DNA of 6,931 bases from Gammaproteobacteria bacterium (GTDB lineage Bacteria; Pseudomonadota; Gammaproteobacteria; Granulosicoccales; Granulosicoccaceae): the NCBI GenBank assembly GCA_020444765.1, contig JAGRHW010000114.1, positions 1 to 6,931 of the forward strand, in the 5' to 3' direction. The translations under genes and the position numbers were made by a program. This document shows, piece by piece, positions 1 to 5,994 of the stretch. The notes below the pieces were generated by a model that saw only the letters and a program-made list of their open reading frames with translations, did no database searches and was not told the DNA's origin. The stretch's first letter is position 1, and every line of letters begins with the position of its first letter.

Positions 1-72
1 TGGCCTAAACTCTTTCCTGTTCGAGCATTTTCTGTTTCTGACGAATCCCGTCACAGCCTGAATCAAAGGTAA
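1..72 (+). CDS. possible 3' end of an upstream gene (partial, unrecognised)
   Basis: Frame 1 is open from the window edge to a TAA at 70-72, giving 23 residues that end in SLNQR. The stop lies three bases before the GTG start of the next gene, and the Shine-Dalgarno-like AAAGG (65-69) of that gene sits in the last sense codons, which is the spacing expected for co-transcribed genes. Frame 2 is also open, to a TGA at 59-61, so the choice of frame rests on this spacing alone. The fragment is too short to assign to a family. Confidence 0.35.
   Translation, partial: WPKLFPVRAFSVSDESRHSLNQR
65..69 (+). promoter_or_regulatory. ribosome binding site AAAGG deciding the GTG start
   Basis: AAAGG lies six bases before the GTG at 76. 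An in-frame stop at 70-72 rules out any earlier start, and the next in-frame ATG is at codon 33, inside the predicted winged-helix region, so GTG 76 is the best start. Confidence 0.55.
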
Positions 73-75
73 CGT

Positions 76-612
76 GTGAATAGTTTTGAAGAATCCGGCT
101 TTTCCGATGAGGAAGTCTTTGTTTTTTTACTGAAGATTTATCGCTGGGACTTAGACCACGACGAGCACGCCATGTCACTTTGGGAGCTTGCTTCGGCGCT
201 GGAATACTCGAATGCCGATGTGCTGCAGATTGCCGAAATCCTGCACAGCCGGGGTTTGCTGGATTTCGTCTCAACTTCGGGCGGTGTGTCCCTGACCAGT
301 CTCGGTACCTTTGAGGTCATGCTGGCGTTGTCCCGGCCTGACAAGGCGACTCGCTTTTTTCCGCCCATTTCCCGGTTTTCCGATGCCGGCGTGCCGGTAG
401 CTGCGCTCAAACACGGCAGTTTGTCCGGTTTTGTCAGTCAGCTGCGGGATTTTTGCAGCGACCTGAGTCTTTCCGACGATGTTTCCGATAGCCTTGGCAC
501 ATTGGTCGATCAACTTGAATTCGCTATCAAAAACGGGCGCAACCCGTCGCTCTCGGATATGAGCGAATTGCAGGCAATCGATCAGCTGCTGACGGTTCAG
601 TTACAGGCCTGA
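76..612 (+). CDS. hypothetical protein with a winged-helix-like N-terminal domain
   Basis: I do not recognise this 178-residue protein. Residues about 12-80 read as a winged-helix DNA-binding fold. A first helix (about 12-24) is followed by SLWELASALE (34-43) and a recognition-helix-like stretch NADVLQIAEILHSRGLLDFV (46-65). A Gly-Gly turn (69-70) and VSLTSLG (71-77) then resemble the wing seen in MarR/PadR-like regulators. The C-terminal half (about 115-178) is predicted mostly helical and acidic, with no membrane segment, and could serve in dimerisation. The start is GTG. The gene may be the last of an upstream operon, since an open frame ends three bases before it, and a hairpin terminator begins ten bases after its stop. 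That separates it from the polysaccharide operon about 295 bases downstream, so co-regulation is not implied. A regulatory role is inference from the fold pattern only. Confidence 0.8.
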   Translation: MNSFEESGFSDEEVFVFLLKIYRWDLDHDEHAMSLWELASALEYSNADVLQIAEILHSRGLLDFVSTSGGVSLTSLGTFEVMLALSRPDKATRFFPPISRFSDAGVPVAALKHGSLSGFVSQLRDFCSDLSLSDDVSDSLGTLVDQLEFAIKNGRNPSLSDMSELQAIDQLLTVQLQA

Positions 613-621
613 ACGCTTTGT

Positions 622-649
622 AACAACATCCGGCTGGCCGGTTGTTGTT
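622..649 (+). terminator. hairpin terminator after the winged-helix gene
   Basis: A seven-base arm AACAACA (622-628) pairs with TGTTGTT (643-649). After one T/T mismatch, CCGG (630-633) pairs with CCGG (638-641) around a four-base loop. The 3' arm is itself T-rich but no clean T-run follows, so termination may be partial. It starts ten bases after the stop at 612. Confidence 0.55.
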
Positions 650-907
650 CAATATCCCCGGCCTAATTGTCGCTGTTGTTTTCCCGTTTGCGTTGATTTT
701 GCTGATCGTTGCCGAAGGTTGCCTGGCAGAACGCCGGCTGTCCGTTCGGGAAGGGAGAAGTTGAATCCGTGCACGATTATTCGGGTCAGCGCTGGTGCGA
801 AATGCCCGAAAACAGCTATTATTGAATAATTTGATCGGGTGATGTTCAGTGTGCGCTTCGTGGCTTGATCAGCTTTATAAATAAACAGGTTTGGATGGTC
901 GGGCAGC
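650..907. other. 258-base leader/intergenic region before the polysaccharide operon
   Basis: I see no credible gene here. The only longer open frame is on the minus strand and looks like chance. The region holds a GG-N10-GC sigma-54-like element at 724-739 (TGGCAGAACGCCGGCT, a poor match around -12), a potential long-loop hairpin TTCGGG (780-785)/CCCGAA (805-810), a perfect 13-base palindrome at 818-830, and a TATAAA box at 876-881 without a convincing -35. The operon promoter is presumably here, but I cannot fix it. Confidence 0.5.
818..830. promoter_or_regulatory. 13-base palindrome ATTATT-G-AATAAT, possible operator
   Basis: ATTATTGAATAAT is a perfect odd palindrome 78 bases before the ATG at 908, in an otherwise mixed-composition leader. 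Its symmetry and position suit a dimeric regulator, but AT-rich palindromes of this length also arise by chance. Confidence 0.25.
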
Positions 908-2107
908 ATGTATTCAGATTATTTCAGTTTTGAGTTTCATCCGTTTTCGCCGACGGTTGACAAGCGTATTTTTTATCCTTCGACAGTGATTACCCAGTCG
1001 ATGGCAATCCTCCAGCATTCCCTGCTCGACGGTGATCGCCTGCTGGTGCTGACCGGTCCGGCCGGAACCGGAAAAACCTGCCTGATCACCAAGCTTGTCA
1101 GCGAGTTATCGCCCCAGGTACGTCATGAATATCTGCTGGCGGACGATTTTACCGACGTCGAGCTGCTGCAGTCGATGGCGCTGGAATTTGACCTGAATGC
1201 AAGCCAGGACAGTCGGGTCGCATTGTTTAAGGCCATTACCCGCGAGTTGCGCAATATTTCCTCGCGCGGTCAGAAAATTCTCCTGGTCATCGACAACGCG
1301 CATCTGCTTGGCGCACAGGCGCTACGAGCCATCGATAAACTGGTGGATGGGCAGTCGGCCGGTGATTACAGCCTGTCGGTGCTATTATCGGGGCGTACGG
1401 ATTTACCGCGAAACCTGGTCAAGGAGTTCGGCTCGGTGCGTGATCAGCGATTCCGCATGATTGCGGCCCTGCAATCCATGTCCCAGGTGGATACCCACGG
1501 CTATATCAACCACCGGCTCATGAAGGCCGGGGTCAACGAACAGGCGATCTTCTCCAAGGATGTGATCAAGACGATTTACGGCCTCACCCAGGGCGTGCCG
1601 AGACGTATCAATGTGCTGTGCGATATCGCTCTGCTCAATGCGTTCTCGAAACAATCGACGACGGTTGGGCAGGCGCATGTCGAACAGGCGCTGCGTAAGC
1701 TTGGCTGGTCGGCCAGGCGTCGCGAGCCGTCTGCCAAGGGCGTGACGCCTATCGCGCGCGACAACGGCAAAGGCAACAAGGTGTCGGTCAAGGACGTTAC
1801 CGGCAACAGTGTCAGTTACAGCCTTAATGGCGACGTCGTCAAAATCGGCCGGGCGCCCGACTGCGATATTCGTATCGATGAGATCAATATCAGCCGTTAC
1901 CAGGCTGAAATCATCCCGGAAGACAGTGGCTATATCATCAAGAGTCACGGCTCGACGACACCGGTGATGCTTAATGCAAGTTCCGTCAAGTCCGCTCAGC
2001 TCAAGGACGGCGATGTGGTGTCCATTGGCAACTACGTCCTGCATTTCGAACTGCCCGCCAGCAACGATGCCGGATCAGAAGGCGTTCGTGCAGCTGGCAT
2101 CAACTAG
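908..2107 (+). CDS. ExeA-like AAA ATPase fused to a C-terminal FHA domain
   Basis: This 399-residue cytoplasmic protein has two parts. Residues 1-265 are an ExeA/GspA-type AAA ATPase. The start MYSDYFSFEFHPFSP matches the family opening, Walker A is GPAGTGKT (50-57), the Walker B strand is ILLVIDNAH (124-132), and the sensor-2-like motif is GVPRRIN (229-235). The glutamate normally after the Walker B Asp is Asn130, so ATP hydrolysis may be weak or absent. After a basic linker (about 266-295), residues about 296-383 form an FHA phosphothreonine-binding fold with IGR (313-315), ISRYQAE (328-334), GST (348-350) and DGDVVSIG. Arg315 and Ser329 of the binding site are kept, but the usual His is Gln332 and the usual Asn after GST is Thr351. 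No transmembrane helix is seen, unlike classical ExeA. It heads a four-gene operon, 12 bases before the chain-length gene. I infer a regulatory or scaffold role in polysaccharide assembly. The ribosome binding site is weak. Confidence 0.88.
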   Translation: MYSDYFSFEFHPFSPTVDKRIFYPSTVITQSMAILQHSLLDGDRLLVLTGPAGTGKTCLITKLVSELSPQVRHEYLLADDFTDVELLQSMALEFDLNASQDSRVALFKAITRELRNISSRGQKILLVIDNAHLLGAQALRAIDKLVDGQSAGDYSLSVLLSGRTDLPRNLVKEFGSVRDQRFRMIAALQSMSQVDTHGYINHRLMKAGVNEQAIFSKDVIKTIYGLTQGVPRRINVLCDIALLNAFSKQSTTVGQAHVEQALRKLGWSARRREPSAKGVTPIARDNGKGNKVSVKDVTGNSVSYSLNGDVVKIGRAPDCDIRIDEINISRYQAEIIPEDSGYIIKSHGSTTPVMLNASSVKSAQLKDGDVVSIGNYVLHFELPASNDAGSEGVRAAGIN

Positions 2108-2119
2108 TTATTAGGTTTT

Positions 2120-3742
2120 ATGCACGTGGACAATACCTCTACCTCCGCTTTTTCGCTGCATGACGCAATATCGTTGTTCCTGCGCAAAAAAAGCTATTTT
2201 CTGTTGCCTTTTGTGGTGATTCTCGGACTGGTCAGCGCTTATGCGATTCTGGCTACAGCCGAATACCGCTCCGAGGCGCGTATTCTGATCGAGCCGCAGG
2301 GCCTGCAGCCGAGCGATGACGATTCGGTGGCGAGTTTTACCGAGCATCGGATTCAGATTATCTCCGAACAGATCAAGACCCGTGAAAACATCCACGAGAT
2401 GATCAAGGTCTTCAAACTGTATCCGGAGTTGTATCTGGAATCGCCGGACAAGGCCGTCGAAAAGCTCGAGGATGCCATCGAGTTGCGGCCGATCAATACC
2501 GAGCTGGTGGATCCGGTCAGTGGCCGCGTCCGTGAATCGACGATTGCCTTTCTGCTGGCGTTTGAATACACCGACCCGGTCGTCGCCAAACAGGTTACCG
2601 ATAATCTGGTCTCGCTGTTTTTGAGCAAGAACCAGGAATCCAGAACCTCGCGCGTTGAGCAGAATGCCGGCTTCCTGACCGAGCAGGCTGACCGCCTGGC
2701 CAAAGAGGTGGATGAGCGGGAGAAGCAACTGGCTGCCTTCAAGGAGAAAAACGCCGGCAAGCTGCCGCAGTTGCAGGACGTCAATCTGCAGTTGATCGAG
2801 AAGAACGAGCGCCAGTTGCTGGAAGTCTCCGAAGATCTGCGTTCCCTGCGCGAGCAGGCTATCTTCGTGGAGGCGGAATTACGGCAGACCAGCAAGACCG
2901 GCATGCTGATTTCCTCGACGGGTGAACGCATCCTGACCAACAGCGAAAAGATCAAGGCCCTGCAGACCGAGCTGGCCGATGCGAGACGCCGTTATTCCAG
3001 TAGTCATCCCGATGTGAAACGGCTGGAACGGCAACTGGAAGAGGCGCATGCCGGGCTGAACAATGAAGACGCGGAGTTCTATGCTGCCGATGCCAACGCG
3101 CCGGACAATCCGGCCTATATTCAGCTGGAATCGAAACTGAAATCCCTGAATTCGGAAATCGGCGCGATGTCGCGGCGTGAAAGTGCCTTGCGCCAGAAGA
3201 TCGCGGATTATGAAAAAACACTGACCCAGTCGCCGGAAATCGAGCGTGAATACCTGGCCTTGACGCGTGATTACGAAAACGTGTTGGACAAATACCGCGA
3301 AACCAAGCAACGGGTCTTGCAGGCGCAGCTGTCTGAGGCGGCGGAAAAAGGCGATCAAAATGACCGCTTTACGATACTCGAAACTCCCCGTGTCGAAAAA
3401 GACCCGGTCCGTCCGAACCGGCTGGCGATTATGGTGATTGGAACCCTGCTTGCGTTATTGTCCGGCGCCGGTGCGGTGATCGTCGCCGATCAGCTGGATC
3501 GGACGGTACGAAACAGCCGTGATCTTTCGGCGCTGATCGACGGTCCGCCGCTTGGTGTTATCGGCTATATCGAACTCGGCAGCGATGTCTGGCGAAAGCG
3601 GGTACTGGCCTCGCTGCTGCTAATGCTGATTGTGGCTGGCGGAGCGACCGGTTATTTTATTTACAAGTCCAAGGCCGATGATGTTGAAAGTATTATTTCG
3701 ATGTCGGCCGGCGACACCAGCATTATGGCGGAACAACAATAA
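2120..3742 (+). CDS. Wzz/GumC-like polysaccharide chain-length determinant (XrtA-type)
   Basis: This 540-residue inner-membrane polysaccharide co-polymerase sets chain length or couples synthesis to export. The Wzz domain begins with helix TM1 (about 27-45). A periplasmic coiled-coil region follows (about 175-400), carrying the family stretch YSSSHPDVKRLE from residue 292. Next comes a proline-rich motif (P423, P429, P432) leading into TM2 (about 435-456), then PPLGVIGYI (476-484). A third helix (about 495-515) adds a 25-residue tail, which should lie in the periplasm. Classical Wzz proteins end after TM2; I recall extra C-terminal helices in some GumC/XrtA-type members. There is no fused kinase domain; that function lies in the next gene, whose ATG overlaps this stop (TAATG), pointing to translational coupling. 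The start is preceded by a modest AGG four bases upstream. The XrtA-type label rests on similarity and gene order, as no exosortase is in the window. Confidence 0.9.
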   Translation: MHVDNTSTSAFSLHDAISLFLRKKSYFLLPFVVILGLVSAYAILATAEYRSEARILIEPQGLQPSDDDSVASFTEHRIQIISEQIKTRENIHEMIKVFKLYPELYLESPDKAVEKLEDAIELRPINTELVDPVSGRVRESTIAFLLAFEYTDPVVAKQVTDNLVSLFLSKNQESRTSRVEQNAGFLTEQADRLAKEVDEREKQLAAFKEKNAGKLPQLQDVNLQLIEKNERQLLEVSEDLRSLREQAIFVEAELRQTSKTGMLISSTGERILTNSEKIKALQTELADARRRYSSSHPDVKRLERQLEEAHAGLNNEDAEFYAADANAPDNPAYIQLESKLKSLNSEIGAMSRRESALRQKIADYEKTLTQSPEIEREYLALTRDYENVLDKYRETKQRVLQAQLSEAAEKGDQNDRFTILETPRVEKDPVRPNRLAIMVIGTLLALLSGAGAVIVADQLDRTVRNSRDLSALIDGPPLGVIGYIELGSDVWRKRVLASLLLMLIVAGGATGYFIYKSKADDVESIISMSAGDTSIMAEQQ

Positions 3743-4572
3743 TGGAACCGATAAAGGCCGCTATCGAAAAAGCCCGCAGGCAGCGTGGTGAGCACTCGTC
3801 TTATTCCTTTTCCCGTGGCGTGTCGCGCAAGGCTGAAGAGCTTGCCGACCTGAAGAATATCGAATACACCTGCACCTTTACCCATGAGGTGTCGCGGGCG
3901 GAGCTGATTGCCAACCGTGTTATCGCGCAGGAAAAAAAGCACATTTTCGCCGATGCCTATCGCATGATGCGGACCCAGATTCTGTCCAAGCTGCGGCACA
4001 ATAACTGGAGCACCATCGGTATTACAAGCTCGGGACCGGGGCAGGGCAAGTCGTTGACGGCCACCAATCTTGCCATCAGTATCGCGCGCAACGTCAACCA
4101 CACGGTCTTGCTGGCCGATTTTGATCTGCGTCGACCGAATATCCGCAATCTCTTCAACTACGAGCGCGAGCAAGGGCTGATCGACTGTATCGAAAACGAT
4201 GTGCCGGTCGAGCAGGTTCTGTTCACGCCCGGCATCGACGGCCTGGTGGTTCTGCCCGGCGGACATCCGGTCGATGAGTCGTCCGAATTGCTCGGCACGC
4301 CGAAAGTTGCAAGCATGGTGCGGGAGATGAAAGAGCGTTACAAAAATCGTATCGTGATTTTCGATTTGCCGCCGATGCTGCTGACCGACGATGTCTTTGA
4401 AATCATGCCGATGATTGACAGCATGCTGTTTATTGTCGAGGAAGGCAAAACCAAACGGGAAGAGGTCACCCGTTGCATGGATTTGCTCAAGGGCCATAAT
4501 CTGCTGGGCACCGTGCTCAACAAATCACATGACAAGATGTCGTCGTACAGCTACAAAACGGCATACTACTAG
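3742..4572 (+). CDS. BY-type tyrosine autokinase (CpsD/CapB family, XrtA-associated type)
   Basis: This 276-residue cytoplasmic P-loop kinase autophosphorylates on C-terminal tyrosines and should dock on the chain-length protein to form a split Wzc-like complex. Walker A is SGPGQGKS (97-104, with Gln where Glu is common), Walker A' is LLADFDLRRP (123-132, both Asp present), and Walker B is IVIFDLPP (204-211, Asp208). The C-terminus is a tyrosine cluster, YSYKTAYY, with Tyr269, 271, 275 and 276. The N-terminal MEPIKAAIEKARRQR resembles the opening of XrtA-locus kinases. A polar, partly charged stretch separates it from the catalytic core, which begins near residue 70. Its ATG shares one base with the upstream stop, so translation is probably coupled. 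The next gene starts 14 bases after its stop. The only other Walker-type family to consider is ParA/MinD, which the tyrosine tail and the neighbour argue against. Confidence 0.93.
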   Translation: MEPIKAAIEKARRQRGEHSSYSFSRGVSRKAEELADLKNIEYTCTFTHEVSRAELIANRVIAQEKKHIFADAYRMMRTQILSKLRHNNWSTIGITSSGPGQGKSLTATNLAISIARNVNHTVLLADFDLRRPNIRNLFNYEREQGLIDCIENDVPVEQVLFTPGIDGLVVLPGGHPVDESSELLGTPKVASMVREMKERYKNRIVIFDLPPMLLTDDVFEIMPMIDSMLFIVEEGKTKREEVTRCMDLLKGHNLLGTVLNKSHDKMSSYSYKTAYY

Positions 4573-4586
4573 GATCCGCGCAAGCC

Positions 4587-5516
4587 ATGTATGAGTCTTT
4601 TTACAAGCTGAAGGAAAAACCGTTTTCGCTGCTGCCGGACCCGAACTTTTTATACCTCGGCGACGATCAGAGCCTGGCGCTGGCGATGCTCGAATACGGT
4701 TTGCTGGACAATACCGGTTTCGTGGTACTGACCGGACCGGTCGGCAGCGGTAAGACAACCCTGATCCGTCAGCTGCTGAAGGGCCTGGACAGCAACGTAA
4801 GCGTCGGTTATATCGCCAATACGCATCCAAGCTTCGGTTCGCTGCTGAAGCAGATTTTTTCGGCCTTTATGATCGATGACAAAGGCTTGTCCGATCAAAC
4901 CGAACTGCACAAACTGTTCGTCAACTTTCTGCTGGACAATTATTCCAAGCAGAAGGAAACCGTATTAATCATCGACGAAGCGCAAAACGTCGATGCCGAT
5001 GAACTCGAACAATTGCGGCTGATCAGCAACATCAACTCCGAGAAGGATCAATTGCTGAACGTGATTCTGGTCGGACAGCCGGAACTGCGCACCACCATCG
5101 CGCTGGAATCGATGAAGCAATTCGCCCAGCGAATCAGCGTTTATCACGAGCTGAAGGCGCTCTCGCGTGACGAAGTACGTAACTATGTCGGCAAGCGTCT
5201 GGCGATCGCCGGTTCCGATGACGACATCTTCACCACCGGTGCGATCGACACAGTGACCAAAGCCAGTCATGGTATTCCGCGCCTGGTCAACCGGATTTGT
5301 GAATCGGCGCTGGTTTACGGGTTTGCCAAAGGCAGCGAGCGCATCACCTCGGCCATCATCAACCAGGTTGTTATGGATCAACGCAAAGCCGGCCTGCTCG
5401 TCAACGACAAACAGACAGAAGGTCTTAGTGAAATGTCACGCGAAACCGAATGGTTCCGCGACTCGCTCGGTGAAGATGACAAGCGCCTGCTGGCGAACTG
5501 GGTGTTTTCCGGCTAG
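4587..5516 (+). CDS. ExeA-like AAA ATPase (XrtA/PEP-CTERM locus type)
   Basis: This 309-residue cytoplasmic ATPase has all expected motifs: the opening MYESFYKLKEKPFSLLPDP, Walker A GPVGSGKT (50-57), Walker B VLIIDEAQ (126-133, catalytic Glu131 present), a sensor region VILVGQPEL (159-167), and GIPRLVN (229-235). Members of this subfamily regularly follow the tyrosine kinase in XrtA-type exopolysaccharide loci, and were named putative secretion ATPases from context; their biochemical job is not established as far as I know. No membrane helix or peptidoglycan-binding domain is seen; the last 45 residues or so are a charged tail. It is a paralogue of the first operon gene: Walker A and the GxPR motif fall at the same residue numbers, with Walker B offset by one. 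It ends the operon. The Shine-Dalgarno match is poor (GGA 12 bases upstream), so translation may depend on coupling to the kinase gene 14 bases away. Confidence 0.9.
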   Translation: MYESFYKLKEKPFSLLPDPNFLYLGDDQSLALAMLEYGLLDNTGFVVLTGPVGSGKTTLIRQLLKGLDSNVSVGYIANTHPSFGSLLKQIFSAFMIDDKGLSDQTELHKLFVNFLLDNYSKQKETVLIIDEAQNVDADELEQLRLISNINSEKDQLLNVILVGQPELRTTIALESMKQFAQRISVYHELKALSRDEVRNYVGKRLAIAGSDDDIFTTGAIDTVTKASHGIPRLVNRICESALVYGFAKGSERITSAIINQVVMDQRKAGLLVNDKQTEGLSEMSRETEWFRDSLGEDDKRLLANWVFSG

Positions 5517-5525
5517 GCAATAACA

Positions 5526-5554
5526 GGCGAATCGCTATTCTCGGAGTGATCGCC
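5526..5554 (+). other. bulged hairpin downstream of the polysaccharide operon
   Basis: GGCGA (5526-5530) pairs with TCGCC (5550-5554). After a bulged A (5531), TCGCT (5532-5536) pairs with AGTGA (5545-5549) with one G-T wobble, around an eight-base loop. It begins nine bases after the operon's last stop. No T-run follows, so it is a poor intrinsic terminator, but it could protect the mRNA 3' end. Confidence 0.4.
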
Positions 5555-5559
5555 GTTAG

Positions 5560-5622
5560 CGTCATTCCCGAAGTGAGCTGACCCATACCCGTCATTCCCG
5601 AAGTGTTTTATCGGGAATCCAG
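5560..5622. repeat. dRS3-like dispersed repeat motif, one and a half copies
   Basis: CGTCATTCCCGAAGTG occurs twice (5560-5575 and 5590-5605), 30 bases apart. The second copy continues into TCGGGAATCCAGC (5611-5623 region), so that ATTCCCGA (5594-5601) pairs perfectly with TCGGGAAT (5611-5618) around a nine-base loop. The GTCATTCCCG...CGGGAATCCAG pattern matches a family of short intergenic palindromes widespread in proteobacteria, related in form to neisserial dRS3 elements (ATTCCC-N8-GGGAAT; here the gap is 13). The first half-copy lacks its own right arm and could compete for the same partner. Confidence 0.6.
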
Positions 5623-5697
5623 CAAACCCAACAACCAACCGCCACCGGCTATCTGCCTACAAAAAAGCCCGCCCGAGACGCCCCGTACCTCTCAACC

Positions 5698-5892
5698 TCA
5701 ACCCCGAACCGAATAAATCAAAAACGCAATAAACAAAGCCACGCCGGCCATCAGCAGTATAAACGTCGTCCAGTCGTTGCTGTCACCTTTCGGGCCGTTT
5801 TTAATCCAGTGCATGGCGTTCGGCCATAGCCGGATGATAAAAAACACCAGAATGCCCGCCCAGATAATATTGAACCAGCTGATATCGCCCAT
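5698..5892 (-). CDS. small two-helix membrane protein, unrecognised
   Basis: This 64-residue protein has two clear hydrophobic helices, about 7-22 and 43-60, joined by a polar loop containing RLWPNAMHWIKNGPKGDSNDW. The positively charged loop (Arg21, His28, Lys31, Lys35) suggests that it faces the cytoplasm with both ends outside, by the positive-inside rule. The Trp/Pro/Gly-rich loop looks like conserved protein rather than chance, but I cannot name the family. The ATG is at 5892; the Shine-Dalgarno match upstream is poor. A strong terminator (5952-5977) lies between it and yccA upstream, so it needs its own promoter or read-through; I found no clear promoter in the short gap of about 60 bases. 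A G-rich stretch and a T6 run on the minus strand follow its stop (5661-5690), without a convincing stem. Confidence 0.72.
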   Translation of the reverse strand: MGDISWFNIIWAGILVFFIIRLWPNAMHWIKNGPKGDSNDWTTFILLMAGVALFIAFLIYSVRG

Positions 5893-5951
5893 CTTGAAAA
5901 GACCCGAGAATTCTTGACTGGAATGCTGCCTGCCGTGAGGCCTGAAGAAAG

Positions 5952-5977
5952 AAAAAGGCCCCGCTCGCGGGGCCTTT
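5952..5977 (-). terminator. intrinsic terminator of yccA
   Basis: A perfect 11-base inverted repeat, AAAGGCCCCGC (5954-5964) and GCGGGGCCTTT (5967-5977), forms a GC-rich stem with a tight CGAG-type loop on the minus strand. It is followed there by a five-T run (5956-5952). It begins 17 bases after the yccA stop. The A and T flanks also give some terminator character on the plus strand. Confidence 0.92.
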
Positions 5978-5994
5978 CCTGCTTACCGAAGGGC

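Noticed and set aside
876..881. TATAAA as a -10 for the polysaccharide operon
   Set aside because: No hexamer 16-18 bases upstream resembles TTGACA, so it cannot be called as a promoter from sequence alone.
649..909. 86-codon minus-strand open frame in the leader region
   Set aside because: It spans almost exactly the intergenic gap, but the product is composition-driven with no domain, its start falls within the opposite gene's ATG, and no Shine-Dalgarno sequence is seen.
1403..2044. 213-codon minus-strand open frame opposite the FHA-ATPase
   Set aside because: It covers the conserved sensor-2 and FHA coding sequence; its product is a His/Arg/Asp-rich shadow with no recognisable fold.
3661..4497. 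278-codon minus-strand open frame opposite the kinase
   Set aside because: It overlaps the chain-length and kinase genes, which carry unmistakable family motifs; the translation shows no domain and lacks a ribosome binding site.
5661..5690. Possible terminator or G-quadruplex on the minus strand after the small membrane gene (G-tracts then T6)
   Set aside because: The G-rich stretch has no C-rich partner to form a stem, and the loop between the first two G4 tracts is about 17 bases, beyond the usual quadruplex limits. Only the T6 run is suggestive.
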